64,000 nt of DNA from Polyangiaceae bacterium (GCA_020633235.1 JACKEA010000004.1:186001-250000), one strand, 5' to 3'; numbered from the stretch's first letter, positions 1-9,174 are shown. The notes: generated by a model from the sequence alone, not told the origin. Numbers and translations: made by a program.

Positions 1-1143
1 GGTGTCGAGGGAGATGGACTCGAAGGCGCTCTTGAACGCTTCCTTGGACTCGGCGGTAGCCGGCAGCTTGGTGATCTCTCGGGCGATCACCGCCTTGTTG
101 GCGTCCTTGTCCGCCTTCTTCAACGCTTCCAGCATCGGCGCCAGCGCTTCGGCGCGACCAATGGTGCCGAGCACCAGCGCCGCGGTGGCCACCTCCGGGT
201 GGTCCTTCGGCGCTTCCTTCAGCTTGTTCACTTCCTTGATGCGCCGGAGGTGGAACGCGACGAGCTTCTCGTCGGAGCCATCCAGCACCTTCACCGTGCG
301 CTCCACGGCGGGCTTGCCGATCTTGACCAACGCCAACACCGCCGTCGCCTGAACGTCACCCTTACCCGGGTCCAGCATCACGCGCAGGAGGGGTTCCACC
401 GCCTCGGGCGCCTGGATCTCGCCCAGCACCTGGGCGGCCGTCGTCTGCCAGAACAACTGATCCCGGTACGGGTCGATCTTGTCCTTGTCCTTCGCGCTCT
501 CGGGGCGGACGATTTCCGCGCTGAGGGCGGTGATCAGCGGCTGAGTCCACGCCTTGTCGTGGATCGCCACCAGGGACTCGTTGAAGTCCCGGTAGGAGAT
601 GCCGCCCAGCATGGTGCTGGCCTTCAGCTTCAAGAACGCCTGCAGCAGCGGGCCGTTCAGGGAGTCCATCTTCAGGTCGCCGGCTGCGTGCGCCGCCCAC
701 TTCACGTCGGCGTCGTCCTTGGAGCTGGCCGGTCGCTTGGCGAACTCTTCCAACGCCTTCTTGATGGCGGGCTCGATGCGCTTGTCCTCGAAGGACGCGA
801 GCAATTTGATGAGGGAGACCCGGGTCTTGGTGTCCAGATCGCCGTAGTGCTCCACGTAGGCCTTGGTGAGCGGTTCGACGATCTTGTTGAGGAGCGCCTG
901 CACCTCGGGGTTCTGCTGGTCCTTGTTCGCCTTGGTGATGGCGTCTTCGTAGAACTGCTCGAGACGCTTGACGGCGCGTGGGCGCCAGGCCGGGTCATCG
1001 AGCTTGTCGACCCAGTATTCGGGCTGACTCTCGTCCTTGCACCCCGCAACGGAGGTGGCGAGGGTTGCGAGCGCAACCGTGGAAGCAGTGCCGAGCGTCA
1101 GGGAGCGGATGAGCGACGCGATAGCGCGCGAGGAGCGGAGCAT
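1..1143 (-). CDS. HEAT-repeat lipoprotein (partial, runs off left edge)
   Basis: The frame opens with an ATG at 1143 and is still open at the window edge, so only the first 381 residues are visible. Residues 1-35 form a lipoprotein signal peptide with lipobox VAGC (Cys35). The rest is helical and repetitive; the clearest HEAT-like units lie roughly at residues 240-340 (for example AVEPLLRVMLDP and AVLALVKIGKPAVE). HEAT repeats are protein-binding scaffolds in known families. No catalytic motif is seen and no partner can be named. It lies downstream of, and on the same strand as, the FAD oxidoreductase, with a 153-nt gap that could hold its own promoter. Confidence 0.8.
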   Translation of the reverse strand, partial: MLRSSRAIASLIRSLTLGTASTVALATLATSVAGCKDESQPEYWVDKLDDPAWRPRAVKRLEQFYEDAITKANKDQQNPEVQALLNKIVEPLTKAYVEHYGDLDTKTRVSLIKLLASFEDKRIEPAIKKALEEFAKRPASSKDDADVKWAAHAAGDLKMDSLNGPLLQAFLKLKASTMLGGISYRDFNESLVAIHDKAWTQPLITALSAEIVRPESAKDKDKIDPYRDQLFWQTTAAQVLGEIQAPEAVEPLLRVMLDPGKGDVQATAVLALVKIGKPAVERTVKVLDGSDEKLVAFHLRRIKEVNKLKEAPKDHPEVATAALVLGTIGRAEALAPMLEALKKADKDANKAVIAREITKLPATAESKEAFKSAFESISLDT

Positions 1144-1296
1144 CTCGTAATCCTCCAGGGTGTAGAGCGGTCCCTCGGATGCCAGACCCAGCGCGTGGGA
1201 AAAACCTCAAAAATTGCGCGGATCCAGCGCCCGGACCGTAAGCCGGCGGAATGGGCGGTGTCAACGAAGGCGGACAGGCGAATTTAACGCGCCGCG

Positions 1297-2442
1297 TTAG
1301 CCGATGATCATTCCCTCGCGGGACAGATGCCCATGCTCGAAGCGGCGCAGATTCCAGCGCTCGAACTGCTCCACCGGCTTCCCCGCGATGTGCGCCGCCA
1401 TCAGCTTGCCCACCACCGGCGCCATCATGAAGCCGTGGCCCATGAAGCCGCACAAGAGTAGGAAGCCACCGACCGCGTCCACCGGTCCCACGATCGGATT
1501 GGCGTCCGGGCTGATGTCATAGAGCCCTGCCCATTGCCGCAGGATCTTCACCGCGCCAAGACGTGGGATCACCCGCGTGATGGCGCGGGCGTACAGCGCC
1601 AAGAAGCGATTGCTCGACCCCTGGTTGTCGCCCTCGGGCACGGCTTGGTTTCCGATACCGCCTACGATCTCTCCGCGCGTGGACTGCGAGAAGTAGAGCC
1701 CGTTGGACAGATCCGCGACCAGCGGCCCGAGCCAGGGCTTGAGCGGCTCGCTGGCGCAGATCTCGTGGCGATGCGGATGATTCGGCAGCTCCACGCCGAC
1801 CATGCGCGCCAGCTCCGGACTGTGAGCACCGGTCGCGTTCAGCACGCAACCCGTTCGAATCACACCGCGCTCCGTGACGACCGCGCTGACGGCGCCGTTG
1901 GTGGTCTCGATGCCGGTCACCGGCGTGAACGGATGCACCTCCACGCCCAGCTCCTTGGCGCCGTCCGCGTAGCCCCACACGAAGGGCCAGGGAAACACCA
2001 CGGCGTCGTCCCCGTTGTAGCTCGCGGCGATCACCCCTTCCGAAGAGATCTCGGGCACGATCTCCGCGAGGTTTTTCGGGGCCACCAGCCGCGTCTTCAC
2101 GCCGCAGCGGTTCTGCAGCTCCACGCTCTGTTCCAGGGACTTTCGCCGCTCTTCGTCCCGCACCAAGAACAGGTATCCGCCCTGTCGGAACCAGGTGTTG
2201 ATGCGATGCTCCCCCGCGAACTCGCGACACAGAGCCAGAGACTCCTGCATCAGTCGGATGTTCGCTTCGCTCGACCACTGCGCGCGCACGCCGCCGCCGT
2301 TGCGTCCGCTGGCGCCGCTGCACAGGTACGACGCCTCCAGCACGACCACGTCCGTGATGCCGTGGTGCTTGGCCAGGTTGTACGCGACGGCGAGGCCCAT
2401 GATGCCTCCGCCGATGATCACGACGTCTGCCTGGTCACGCAT
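1297..2442 (-). CDS. FAD-dependent amine oxidoreductase (DAO/sarcosine oxidase beta-like)
   Basis: This 381-residue protein starts with a Rossmann dinucleotide-binding fold: GGGIMG at residues 11-16 and the ribose-binding acidic residue Glu36 at the end of the second strand. SGASGRNGGG follows, and a C-terminal glycine-rich FAD segment (LCGFMGHGFMMAP) completes the DAO family pattern. Such enzymes oxidise N-methyl or free amino acids (sarcosine, glycine, D-amino acids) with FAD and release hydrogen peroxide. The sequence most resembles the sarcosine oxidase beta type, but the substrate cannot be fixed. The length is normal for the family. No partner subunit genes (SoxA, SoxD, SoxG) lie next to it. 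Confidence 0.85.
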   Translation of the reverse strand: MRDQADVVIIGGGIMGLAVAYNLAKHHGITDVVVLEASYLCSGASGRNGGGVRAQWSSEANIRLMQESLALCREFAGEHRINTWFRQGGYLFLVRDEERRKSLEQSVELQNRCGVKTRLVAPKNLAEIVPEISSEGVIAASYNGDDAVVFPWPFVWGYADGAKELGVEVHPFTPVTGIETTNGAVSAVVTERGVIRTGCVLNATGAHSPELARMVGVELPNHPHRHEICASEPLKPWLGPLVADLSNGLYFSQSTRGEIVGGIGNQAVPEGDNQGSSNRFLALYARAITRVIPRLGAVKILRQWAGLYDISPDANPIVGPVDAVGGFLLLCGFMGHGFMMAPVVGKLMAAHIAGKPVEQFERWNLRRFEHGHLSREGMIIG

Positions 2443-2504
2443 CGGCGTCAGGCTACGCCCGAGCGCGAGCGGAGCAAACGGCGAATGCCTCGAGGGCTGA
2501 TGTT

Positions 2505-2522
2505 TGTTGGTTCGCCGCGGTA
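2505..2522 (-). repeat. dispersed 18-bp motif, copy 1
   Basis: On the minus strand this reads TACCGCGGCGAACCAACA, one of five near-identical copies in the window (others at 9158, 27647, 59461 and 62605). It sits 8 nt beyond the stop of the IMPase-family gene and before the FAD oxidoreductase start. Function is unknown. Confidence 0.6.
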
Positions 2523-2529
2523 AGGGCGC

Positions 2530-3345
2530 TCAGCGAGCGCGATGGGCGGCGAGCCGCGCCAAGATCTCGTCGTGAACGCCGGCATTGCTCGCCACGATGC
2601 CCGTCGCGTTGGCGAGGCTCGCGCTGCGGTAATCGATGGCCTTGCCGCGCGCATCCGTCACGCGTCCGCCTGCGGCAGTGATGATCGCTTGGCCGGCACA
2701 CAAGTCCCAGCGCGCGCCGGCGAGGGACGGCGCCACGTACGCTTCGGCCTTGCCCGTCGCCACCTCGGCGCACTTGAGCCCCGCGCTGCCCAGCGCGGCC
2801 AGGCTTTCGGCCCCCAGGGCGTCGAGGGCAGCCTCCAGCGCGGCGCTGCGGTGGGAGCGCGTGGACACGATGCGCGCCCCGGAAAGGTCGCGGACGTCAC
2901 TCACGGAAATGGGCGTCCGTTCGCCCGCCGCCGTCACGTGCACGGCGCCCTCGCCCACGCGACCCGCCCACGCTTCACGACTCACGGGCGAGTACAGTAC
3001 CCCCACCGTGGGCGCGTCGCCCTCCACCAGCCCGATCATCACGACGAACTCCCCGTTCTTCTTCACGAACTCCCGCGTCCCATCCAGGGGATCCACGAAG
3101 AAGATGCGGTCCGAGGCGCGGAAGCTCTCGTAGCGCTCCGCGGCGCTCTCCTCGGCCACCACGGGGACGCCGGGGAACTCGGCCTCGAGACGCGCCACGA
3201 TGAGCTCGTTGGCGCGTCGGTCCGCCGCCGTCACGGGATCCTTGGGGCCCTTGTACTCGACGTCGAACGGCTCTTGATACACCTCGTCGATCACCACGGC
3301 GGCGTCCGCGGCGATGGCGAGCAGGCGCTCGATCACGTCCTTCAA
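2530..3345 (-). CDS. cysQ: inositol monophosphatase / CysQ-family phosphatase
   Basis: The 271-residue protein has the full metal-binding signature of the IMPase superfamily: EES at 65-67, DPLDGT at 85-90 (Asp85, Asp88) and the later WDLCAGQ motif. The family removes phosphate from 3'-phosphoadenosine 5'-phosphate (CysQ) or inositol phosphates using magnesium. The DPLDGTREF form and the overall sequence favour the CysQ branch, although the exact substrate is not proved. The start chosen is a TTG that overlaps the stop codon of the aldo-keto reductase (TTGA), which implies translational coupling; no ATG lies near the expected N-terminus. Confidence 0.82.
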   Translation of the reverse strand: MKDVIERLLAIAADAAVVIDEVYQEPFDVEYKGPKDPVTAADRRANELIVARLEAEFPGVPVVAEESAAERYESFRASDRIFFVDPLDGTREFVKKNGEFVVMIGLVEGDAPTVGVLYSPVSREAWAGRVGEGAVHVTAAGERTPISVSDVRDLSGARIVSTRSHRSAALEAALDALGAESLAALGSAGLKCAEVATGKAEAYVAPSLAGARWDLCAGQAIITAAGGRVTDARGKAIDYRSASLANATGIVASNAGVHDEILARLAAHRAR

Positions 3346-4283
3346 AACGCGCCCACCTCTTCGAGCCGGGCCTCGAGGCCGCTCAGCTTGTCCTCCTCCA
3401 GGTAGGGCGGCCCCTTGCCCGCCTCCCGCACCAGCTGATCCAACTGCAGGGAGCTGCGCGGCCCGAGCACGACGGAGCTGACCACGTCTTGGGACAGCAC
3501 CCAGCGCAGGGCGCCGGATCGGAGCGTCAGCACGTCTCCCCCCACCACTGGACGGAGCGCGTCGAGCTGCCGCACCCGGCGCCGAAGCTCCTCGTCGGTC
3601 CAACGTTCCGCGCGATGGTCTCCGTCGGGAAAGCGACGTCCGGGCGCCCAGTGTCCCGCGAGCAGGCCGTAGGCCAACACGGAGTGGGCGAGGAGCCCAA
3701 CCTCTTCCCGCTCGACGTCGTCCCGAAGCTCGACCAAGTCGCGTCCGTGGAACACGTTGAGCGCGATGGACAGCACCTTGGCGCCACGACCGATGGCTTC
3801 CCGCGCCACCTCCACGCTGCCAGCGGACACGCCCCAGGCGCGCACCGTCCCCGCTTCCGCCAGCTCCGCCAGGGTGTTCGTGGCTTCCCCCTTTTCCATC
3901 GCGGCTTCCGACGGGTTGTGCAAAAGCACGACGTCCAGCACGTCGCGGCCGAGGCGTTTGCGGGACGCGTCCACCGCCTTCTTCAGGTACTCCGGCTCGA
4001 AGCACTTCTGAGGAATGCCGGCGTCGCGGTCGGTGCCCACCTTGGTGACGAAGCGCACCTTCTCGTCCTTGCCCAGGCGCTCTCCCAGCCGCCGCTCCAT
4101 GGCGCCGTGGGCGTAGCTGTCCGCGGTTTCGAACAGCCGAATGCCCAGCGCGCGGGCGCGGTCGATCACGCGATCCTGCTCGGCTTCGTTCACCGGCCCG
4201 TAGCCGTCTCCCGACAGACCCCAGGTCCCGAGACACAGCTCCGTCACTTTCATGCCGGTATTGCCGAGCGGGCGGCGACGCAT
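3342..4283 (-). CDS. aldo/keto reductase with Asp-to-Glu catalytic change
   Basis: This 313-residue TIM-barrel protein belongs to the NADPH-dependent aldo/keto reductase family (MRRRPLGNTGMKV start, then TELCLGTWGL). The family tetrad is Asp-Tyr-Lys-His. Here Tyr57, Lys81 (FVTKVG) and His122 (VLLHNPS) are present, but the Asp five residues before the Tyr is Glu52 (FETADSY instead of FDTADxY). Glu may still support the Lys-Tyr pair, so activity is possible but not certain. The start at 4283 was chosen because homologues begin with this RRPLG motif; the frame is open further upstream. It follows the CbiO gene by 19 nt. Confidence 0.85.
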   Translation of the reverse strand: MRRRPLGNTGMKVTELCLGTWGLSGDGYGPVNEAEQDRVIDRARALGIRLFETADSYAHGAMERRLGERLGKDEKVRFVTKVGTDRDAGIPQKCFEPEYLKKAVDASRKRLGRDVLDVVLLHNPSEAAMEKGEATNTLAELAEAGTVRAWGVSAGSVEVAREAIGRGAKVLSIALNVFHGRDLVELRDDVEREEVGLLAHSVLAYGLLAGHWAPGRRFPDGDHRAERWTDEELRRRVRQLDALRPVVGGDVLTLRSGALRWVLSQDVVSSVVLGPRSSLQLDQLVREAGKGPPYLEEDKLSGLEARLEEVGAF

Positions 4284-4302
4284 GCGCGCCCATATAGCAC
4301 CG

Positions 4303-5046
4303 TCAGCGAAGATTCCGGAGGGGCGGCTCCAATCCCGCGCGATCCAGGAGCTGGGCGTCGTACAGCAGGTCCACCGCGGCACCCTGCCCCAGCACCTGGC
4401 CCTCGCCCAACACCACCACCGTCGCTTCCAGATCGATCACCGCGTCCAGATCGTGGCTGGCGCAGATCAGCGTGGCGTCGCCTTGCCTCAGGGTCTCGAG
4501 CAGCTCCTTGCGAGCGCGGCCGTCGAGGCTGGCGGTGGGCTCGTCCAGCAGCAAGAGCCCCGGCCGGCAGCACAGCGCCGTGGCCAGCGCCAGACGGCGC
4601 TGCTCTCCCAGGCTCAAAGCGCTGGGCGCTCGCGTTCGCTCGTGACCGAGCCGCACGCGCTCCAGGGCATCGTCCACCGCTCGGTGGATATCGGCGTCGG
4701 CCCAGCCGCGGGCCAGCGGTCCGAAGGCCACCTCTTCTTCCACCGTGGAGCAGAACAACTGGTCGCTCGGGTCGGAGAACACGAAGCCGACGTCTTTGCG
4801 CAGAGCCGCGAGCTGCTTGGGCACGACCTGGTGCGGCCCAACCCGGATTTCTCCGCGAAAGGGCGTGGCGCCCACCAGGGCGAGCAAGAGCGACGTCTTG
4901 CCCGCGCCGTTGGGACCCACCAGGGCCACACGACTGCCCGCAGCCACCTGCAGGCTTACGTCCCGCGCCACCTCACGCACTTCTCCGGTGAGCGGATCCT
5001 CCCGCGTGACCGAGACGGAGCGGAGCTCGACGTCGAAGCCAGTCAT
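4303..5046 (-). CDS. cbiO: ECF/Cbi-type metal transporter ATPase (CbiO)
   Basis: The 247-residue ATPase has Walker A GPNGAGKT at 44-51, a signature segment SLGEQRR, Walker B LLLLDEP and a switch histidine (ICASHDLDAV). It is the energising subunit of the adjacent CbiM/CbiQ nickel or cobalt uptake system. The ATG overlaps the stop of the CbiQ gene (ATGA), so the three genes are almost certainly one translationally coupled operon. An in-frame ATG 9 nt upstream is possible but would overlap further. Confidence 0.9.
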   Translation of the reverse strand: MTGFDVELRSVSVTREDPLTGEVREVARDVSLQVAAGSRVALVGPNGAGKTSLLLALVGATPFRGEIRVGPHQVVPKQLAALRKDVGFVFSDPSDQLFCSTVEEEVAFGPLARGWADADIHRAVDDALERVRLGHERTRAPSALSLGEQRRLALATALCCRPGLLLLDEPTASLDGRARKELLETLRQGDATLICASHDLDAVIDLEATVVVLGEGQVLGQGAAVDLLYDAQLLDRAGLEPPLRNLR

Positions 5047-5672
5047 GGCAGCCATCCGAGCAGTCCGGCGATGGCCACACAGGCGAGGAGAAACGGAAGG
5101 TCCGACCGTCGCAGCCGCGAGCGATCCGGGGCTGGGGGACCGCCGCGCAAGCGCTCCGCCAGATCCACGCGTTCGGCTCGCGCAGCGGTGCGGAGCAAGA
5201 GCGTCGAGATCACCTCGACGCCCACCGCCGAGCCGTGGCTCCCGCGGAGCTTTCGGGCCAGCACCAGACGCCGCCCTTCGTCGGTCACGCTTCCGAGCTG
5301 CCGCGCCATGGTGGCGACCACTCGCGTGATGGCGGTCGGAATGCGGAGCGCTGCGAGGGCCGGGGCCAGCTCGTTCACACGCAGGGTGGCGCCCACGGCG
5401 ATCGCCACGCCCACGGCGGAGACTGCGCGAGCCGCCAGGCGCGCCGCAACGGCGGTGTCTCCCGCCAGCACGAAGGGCAAGAGCGCCGCGGCGATGGCAC
5501 TGAGGGCGATGCCCCCCCGGCTCATCAGCATGCGCCACCGCGGCCGCGCCACGGCCAGCGCCAACCCGGCCACGGCGAGGGACACGCCCAGGGCAGTCGT
5601 CGAAGGGTGCGCCGTCGCGATGCCCACGACCAACAGCGTGCCGCCCAGCACGCGTGCTGCCGGCGAGATCAT
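5043..5672 (-). CDS. cbiQ: ECF/Cbi-type transmembrane coupling protein (CbiQ/EcfT)
   Basis: This 209-residue membrane protein lies between CbiM and CbiO and overlaps both by 4 nt (ATGA). Hydrophobic segments cover the N-terminal half and the last 20 residues. A cytoplasmic region carries an Ala-Arg-rich coupling helix (TAARAERVDLAERLRG), which resembles the conserved EcfT helix that docks into the ATPase. It is shorter than many CbiQ proteins. Its identity rests on this motif plus position. Confidence 0.82.
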   Translation of the reverse strand: MISPAARVLGGTLLVVGIATAHPSTTALGVSLAVAGLALAVARPRWRMLMSRGGIALSAIAAALLPFVLAGDTAVAARLAARAVSAVGVAIAVGATLRVNELAPALAALRIPTAITRVVATMARQLGSVTDEGRRLVLARKLRGSHGSAVGVEVISTLLLRTAARAERVDLAERLRGGPPAPDRSRLRRSDLPFLLACVAIAGLLGWLP

Positions 5673-6412
5673 CGACCCATGTGCGCGAGCACGACTTCCA
5701 GGGCGTCCGGTGTGGAGCTCGCCAGCGGCAACAGCACCACGGCGATGGCCACGGCCACCGCGGCCCACCCGAGGCCCCGCTTCGATTCCGATCGCGGCGC
5801 GCTGTGGGCGAACAGCGCGGGCGCCCGCGCCGACAGCCGACCCACCGCCAGGGAGGTGAGCACGCCTTCGATCAGACCGGCCAGCGTTTGCACGCCGATC
5901 AGCCAAGCCAGCGTTGCTCCCGGATGTGCTCCCGCTCCCAGCATCAACACCATCGAAAGCGACAGCGCGCCCACCGCGTTGCCCAGCGTGGTGCCCACCA
6001 CCGCGCTGGCTCGAAGACGCTCCTCGCCGAGCAGGCGCCGGGCGAGGACCACGCTCAACACCGGCAACACGGCGATGTTCAGCACGTTCACGCCAAAGGT
6101 CGTCACGCCGCCGTCCGCCAAGAGCAGCGCTTGGGTCAAGAGCACGGCTACCAACGCGAGGATCGCCCGCGGAGCGCCCAGCACCAGGGTGAGCAGGCCC
6201 GCGCCGATCACGTGGGCGCTGGCGCCAGGCACCAGTGGGACGTTGATGGCTTGGGCCGCGAGCACGAAGGCGGCCAGTGTTCCGGTCCACGCCGGCGACG
6301 GCCCAGGGTCGCGAGCAGCGCGTCGCGCTGCCCACACCACGGCGCTGCCCCCCACCGCGCTGGCAGCGAGGATCACGGGCAGGTCGCTGACGATGCCGTC
6401 GGCCAGGTGCAC
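5669..6412 (-). CDS. cbiM: nickel/cobalt-specific ECF substrate-binding membrane protein (CbiM with CbiN-like tail)
   Basis: The 247-residue protein begins MHLADG, placing the conserved metal-ligand His at position 2 as in CbiM/NikM. The family segment PGASAHVIGAGLL and the LLLADGG...GVNVLN region follow. The C-terminal part carries one more hydrophobic helix and an SSTPDALE segment like the PDGLE motif of CbiN/NikN, so M and N functions appear fused. It binds Ni(II) or Co(II) in the inner membrane; the metal cannot be told from sequence. Only 53 nt separate it from the upstream gene, and no cobalamin riboswitch is visible. Confidence 0.88.
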   Translation of the reverse strand: MHLADGIVSDLPVILAASAVGGSAVVWAARRAARDPGPSPAWTGTLAAFVLAAQAINVPLVPGASAHVIGAGLLTLVLGAPRAILALVAVLLTQALLLADGGVTTFGVNVLNIAVLPVLSVVLARRLLGEERLRASAVVGTTLGNAVGALSLSMVLMLGAGAHPGATLAWLIGVQTLAGLIEGVLTSLAVGRLSARAPALFAHSAPRSESKRGLGWAAVAVAIAVVLLPLASSTPDALEVVLAHMGR

Positions 6413-6465
6413 GTGAGGAAGCTAATCCCGGGCTCCCGGCTGTGCCACCTTTTTCCCAAAGCGTG

Positions 6466-8466
6466 CTACGGCGCGTACGACCAGTAGTGCAACGCGGAAA
6501 AAGTCGTACCAGGGCTGGCGCTCACGCTGACGCGACGCCGCCCGGCGCGCAAGTCCTGGGGCAGCGTCACGCTGGTCTCGGAGAAATCCGAGTCGCTCGC
6601 CGGGAAGGTCCCCACCGTGCGGCCATCCACGCTCAGGGTGAGGGCGGCGTCGGCGCTACCGCGGCGCACCAGCTGCCCACCGGGCGAAAGCAGCAACATG
6701 AAATGATCTTCGACCCGCGCAGCACGACCTCCATCAGCGATGGTGCTCGCCGTCTCGAAGACCTGGTTGTCCGCTTGATTCGCCCAACCCAGGGCGTAGT
6801 CGTGCGCGGCTTCGCTCTCCAGGTCCGACACGTCGACGCCATCGACCGGCTCCCCCGTCAGCGCCAAGCGCAGGGGTCGTGCCGCCGATGACAGCGCGCT
6901 CCAGTCCGCGACCTGCGCCACCATGGTGGTGCCCCCCAAGATCGTCGCTCCCGGAACGCTGCGCTCGGTGAGCAGCTCGCCGAGCAACACCGGGGCCGCC
7001 ATCCACTGTGGATACACGATGAAGTGCGTCGGCCGCCGCTCCGCGGGCAGATGCTCGTAGTGCTCGAAGCGCGAGCCCGGACCCGCCACCCAGTAGCGGG
7101 CTTCCCCCGGCGTCGTCAGGCCCACCACGTCGAATACCTGAAGCTCCGAGAAGTAGGCGATGGCGCCGGTGTCGTTCACGCCGACGATCGCGTCTTTCGG
7201 CAGCGTGTCGTGCGCCCAACGCCCAAGCGCCACTTGCTGGCGCCGGATCGCGTCGGCGCTCTTGGCCACGTCGTCGATCGACCACGAGAGGTGGCTCGCG
7301 AAGCCGCCGACGAACAAGCCCGCCAACAGCACCTTGCCTCGCGAAAGCTCCGGCGACCAGCGTCCCGCCAGACGCCCCGCGCCTTCCGCCAGGGCGGCCA
7401 GCGCGACGAACCAACCAGGAGCGAACGGCCACAGGTAACGGAGCCGATTCCACAAGAAGCTGTCGTAGCTGGTCGGGATCAGCATGCCCAAGGCGACCAC
7501 CAGCGCCACCGCCATGCGCCACGGACGCTTCACGAGCACGCCGACGACGATCAACGCCGGCAGCGCCAGCCACGCCACCACGCGTGCGCCGGAAGGAATG
7601 AACACGGCGCTCCACACGCGACCGTCCAGCAGCGTGCCGAACAAGAGCTCCAGATTCGAGAGCACGGCTTGCGTCAGCCGACCGCCGGTCATGTACGGAC
7701 TGTCGGGCAGCCACTTCACCATCGTGGTGGTGTTCTCGGCGGAGCCCGTGAGCATCAGGTTTGCCAGACCCGGCAGCGCGGGTCCCGGCAGCACCGCCAG
7801 CGCCCACGCCCGACGCCCACCTCTTGGTGCCAGGAGCATGGCCGCCATCACCGTCGCCGTCGCGATGATCCCTTCGGGACGCACGCAGGGTGCGAGCAGG
7901 CCCAGGGCGCACAGCTCCCAGCGCGGAACCGCCACGCCTTCACGCCACTCCGCGGAGCGCCGCGCGCTGCGCATCAACATCCAAGCGAAGGGCACGATCT
8001 CCATTCCGCTCGCCGCACTCCACACCAGGCCCCCGAAGGCGAGCACCATGGCGCCGGCGGCGAAGGCGACGCCTCGGCTCAGCAGGCCCTGCGCCAGTCG
8101 CCAGGTCTCGATCGCCGTGGCGCCCAGCGCCAGCCAGCCGAAGGCCCACGCCACCCACACCAGGCTCACGCCGCGCGCTCCCAGCGCCCAGAACGGCGAC
8201 AGCAGCAGCGGCCACAGCAGGCTGGTCGCCCCGGGGCTGGGACCCTGCCCCGGCGAGTAGGCCAATGGATGCAGCTCCGCGAACGAGCGCGCGTACTGGA
8301 AGTGAATGAAGGTGTCGTCGAGGGGCACCGCCGGCTCGCCGCCGGTCTGGGCCAATATGCTCCGCGTGGTGGACACCGCCAACGCGAGGGTGACCACGAC
8401 GAACACCAAGCGCTGAGCGCCGTCGGCGTCCCTGGGCCACAAATCGCGTAAGCTCCTCTTGCTCAT
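6466..8466 (-). CDS. GT-C superfamily membrane glycosyltransferase-like protein
   Basis: This 666-residue polytopic membrane protein has many hydrophobic helices up to about residue 400 and a soluble C-terminal region. The first periplasmic loop contains PLDDTFIHFQYARSF, which matches the DD-x-(Y/F)-I-x-F-x-YA motif of polyprenyl-phosphate-dependent GT-C enzymes such as mycobacterial AftB. It probably transfers a sugar from a lipid carrier to a surface glycan or protein; donor and acceptor are unknown. The start at 8466 (MSKRSL) leaves a 53-nt divergent gap to trmB; a longer start at 8565 would overlap that gene. Confidence 0.78.
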   Translation of the reverse strand: MSKRSLRDLWPRDADGAQRLVFVVVTLALAVSTTRSILAQTGGEPAVPLDDTFIHFQYARSFAELHPLAYSPGQGPSPGATSLLWPLLLSPFWALGARGVSLVWVAWAFGWLALGATAIETWRLAQGLLSRGVAFAAGAMVLAFGGLVWSAASGMEIVPFAWMLMRSARRSAEWREGVAVPRWELCALGLLAPCVRPEGIIATATVMAAMLLAPRGGRRAWALAVLPGPALPGLANLMLTGSAENTTTMVKWLPDSPYMTGGRLTQAVLSNLELLFGTLLDGRVWSAVFIPSGARVVAWLALPALIVVGVLVKRPWRMAVALVVALGMLIPTSYDSFLWNRLRYLWPFAPGWFVALAALAEGAGRLAGRWSPELSRGKVLLAGLFVGGFASHLSWSIDDVAKSADAIRRQQVALGRWAHDTLPKDAIVGVNDTGAIAYFSELQVFDVVGLTTPGEARYWVAGPGSRFEHYEHLPAERRPTHFIVYPQWMAAPVLLGELLTERSVPGATILGGTTMVAQVADWSALSSAARPLRLALTGEPVDGVDVSDLESEAAHDYALGWANQADNQVFETASTIADGGRAARVEDHFMLLLSPGGQLVRRGSADAALTLSVDGRTVGTFPASDSDFSETSVTLPQDLRAGRRRVSVSASPGTTFSALHYWSYAP

Positions 8467-8519
8467 CCTGCCCGGCTCGTGGCATTCCGGCGCGCTCGCC
8501 GGCCGCCGCACAGTACGCC

Positions 8520-9140
8520 ATGACCAGAGCCTCCGTGTCAGTCGATCCCTATGCGGACGCCCCACGGCTCCCGGAAACCGGGGACATCGATCCGCGTCCC
8601 CTGGTGCATTCCACGGAGCCCATCGAGCTGGAGATCGGTCCTGGTAGGGGTTGGTTTTTGTTGGAGCGGTGCGAGCACGACCCTTCGGTGCGCATCCTCG
8701 GCCTCGAGATTCGGCGGAAGCGGGCCACCATCGTCGACCGGCGCTTGGCCAAGCGCGGCTACGGCGATCGCGCGCGGGTCTTCGCGGAGGACGCCCGGGC
8801 CGTGCTTCGTCGCTTCGTCCCCGGGAGCGTTCGCATCGCGTACGTCCATTTCCCCGACCCCTGGTGGAAGAAGCGACACCAAAAGCGGCTGGTCGTCACT
8901 CCGGAGCTCGGGGCCGAGCTCGCTCGGGTGATGGTCGTCGGGGGCGAGCTGTTCATCCAGACCGACGTGGACGAGCGGGCGCAGGACTACGAAGCCGCCA
9001 TCGCGGCGGAGCCGGCCTTCGAGCCGTGGCCCGGGGGCCCACGGGTGGACGACAGTCCCTATGTGGCCCGCAGCCCACGGGAGCGCCGGGCCATGGCGGA
9101 TGGGCTTCCGGTGCATCGGCTGCGCTATCGACGGGTGTAG
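8520..9140 (+). CDS. trmB: tRNA (guanine-N7-)-methyltransferase
   Basis: The 206-residue protein carries the SAM-binding motif ELEIGPGRGW and the diagnostic TrmB segment HFPDPWWKKRHQKR near residues 110-123. TrmB makes m7G46 in the tRNA variable loop using S-adenosylmethionine. Length and motif order are normal. It is divergent from the glycosyltransferase, with a 53-nt shared upstream region. Confidence 0.93.
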   Translation: MTRASVSVDPYADAPRLPETGDIDPRPLVHSTEPIELEIGPGRGWFLLERCEHDPSVRILGLEIRRKRATIVDRRLAKRGYGDRARVFAEDARAVLRRFVPGSVRIAYVHFPDPWWKKRHQKRLVVTPELGAELARVMVVGGELFIQTDVDERAQDYEAAIAAEPAFEPWPGGPRVDDSPYVARSPRERRAMADGLPVHRLRYRRV

Positions 9141-9157
9141 GCGGCGCCCGCGGTGTG

Positions 9158-9174
9158 CCCGCGGCGGACCAACA
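9158..9174 (+). repeat. dispersed motif, copy 2
   Basis: The stretch CCCGCGGCGGACCAACA lies 18 nt after the trmB stop and repeats the motif seen at 2505, 27647, 59461 and 62605. The CCCGCGG part is also repeated just upstream at about 9147-9153. Confidence 0.6.

Noticed and set aside
6413..6465. Possible cobalamin or metal riboswitch upstream of cbiM
   Set aside because: The gap is 53 nt, too short for a cobalamin riboswitch, and no metal-box palindrome was seen.
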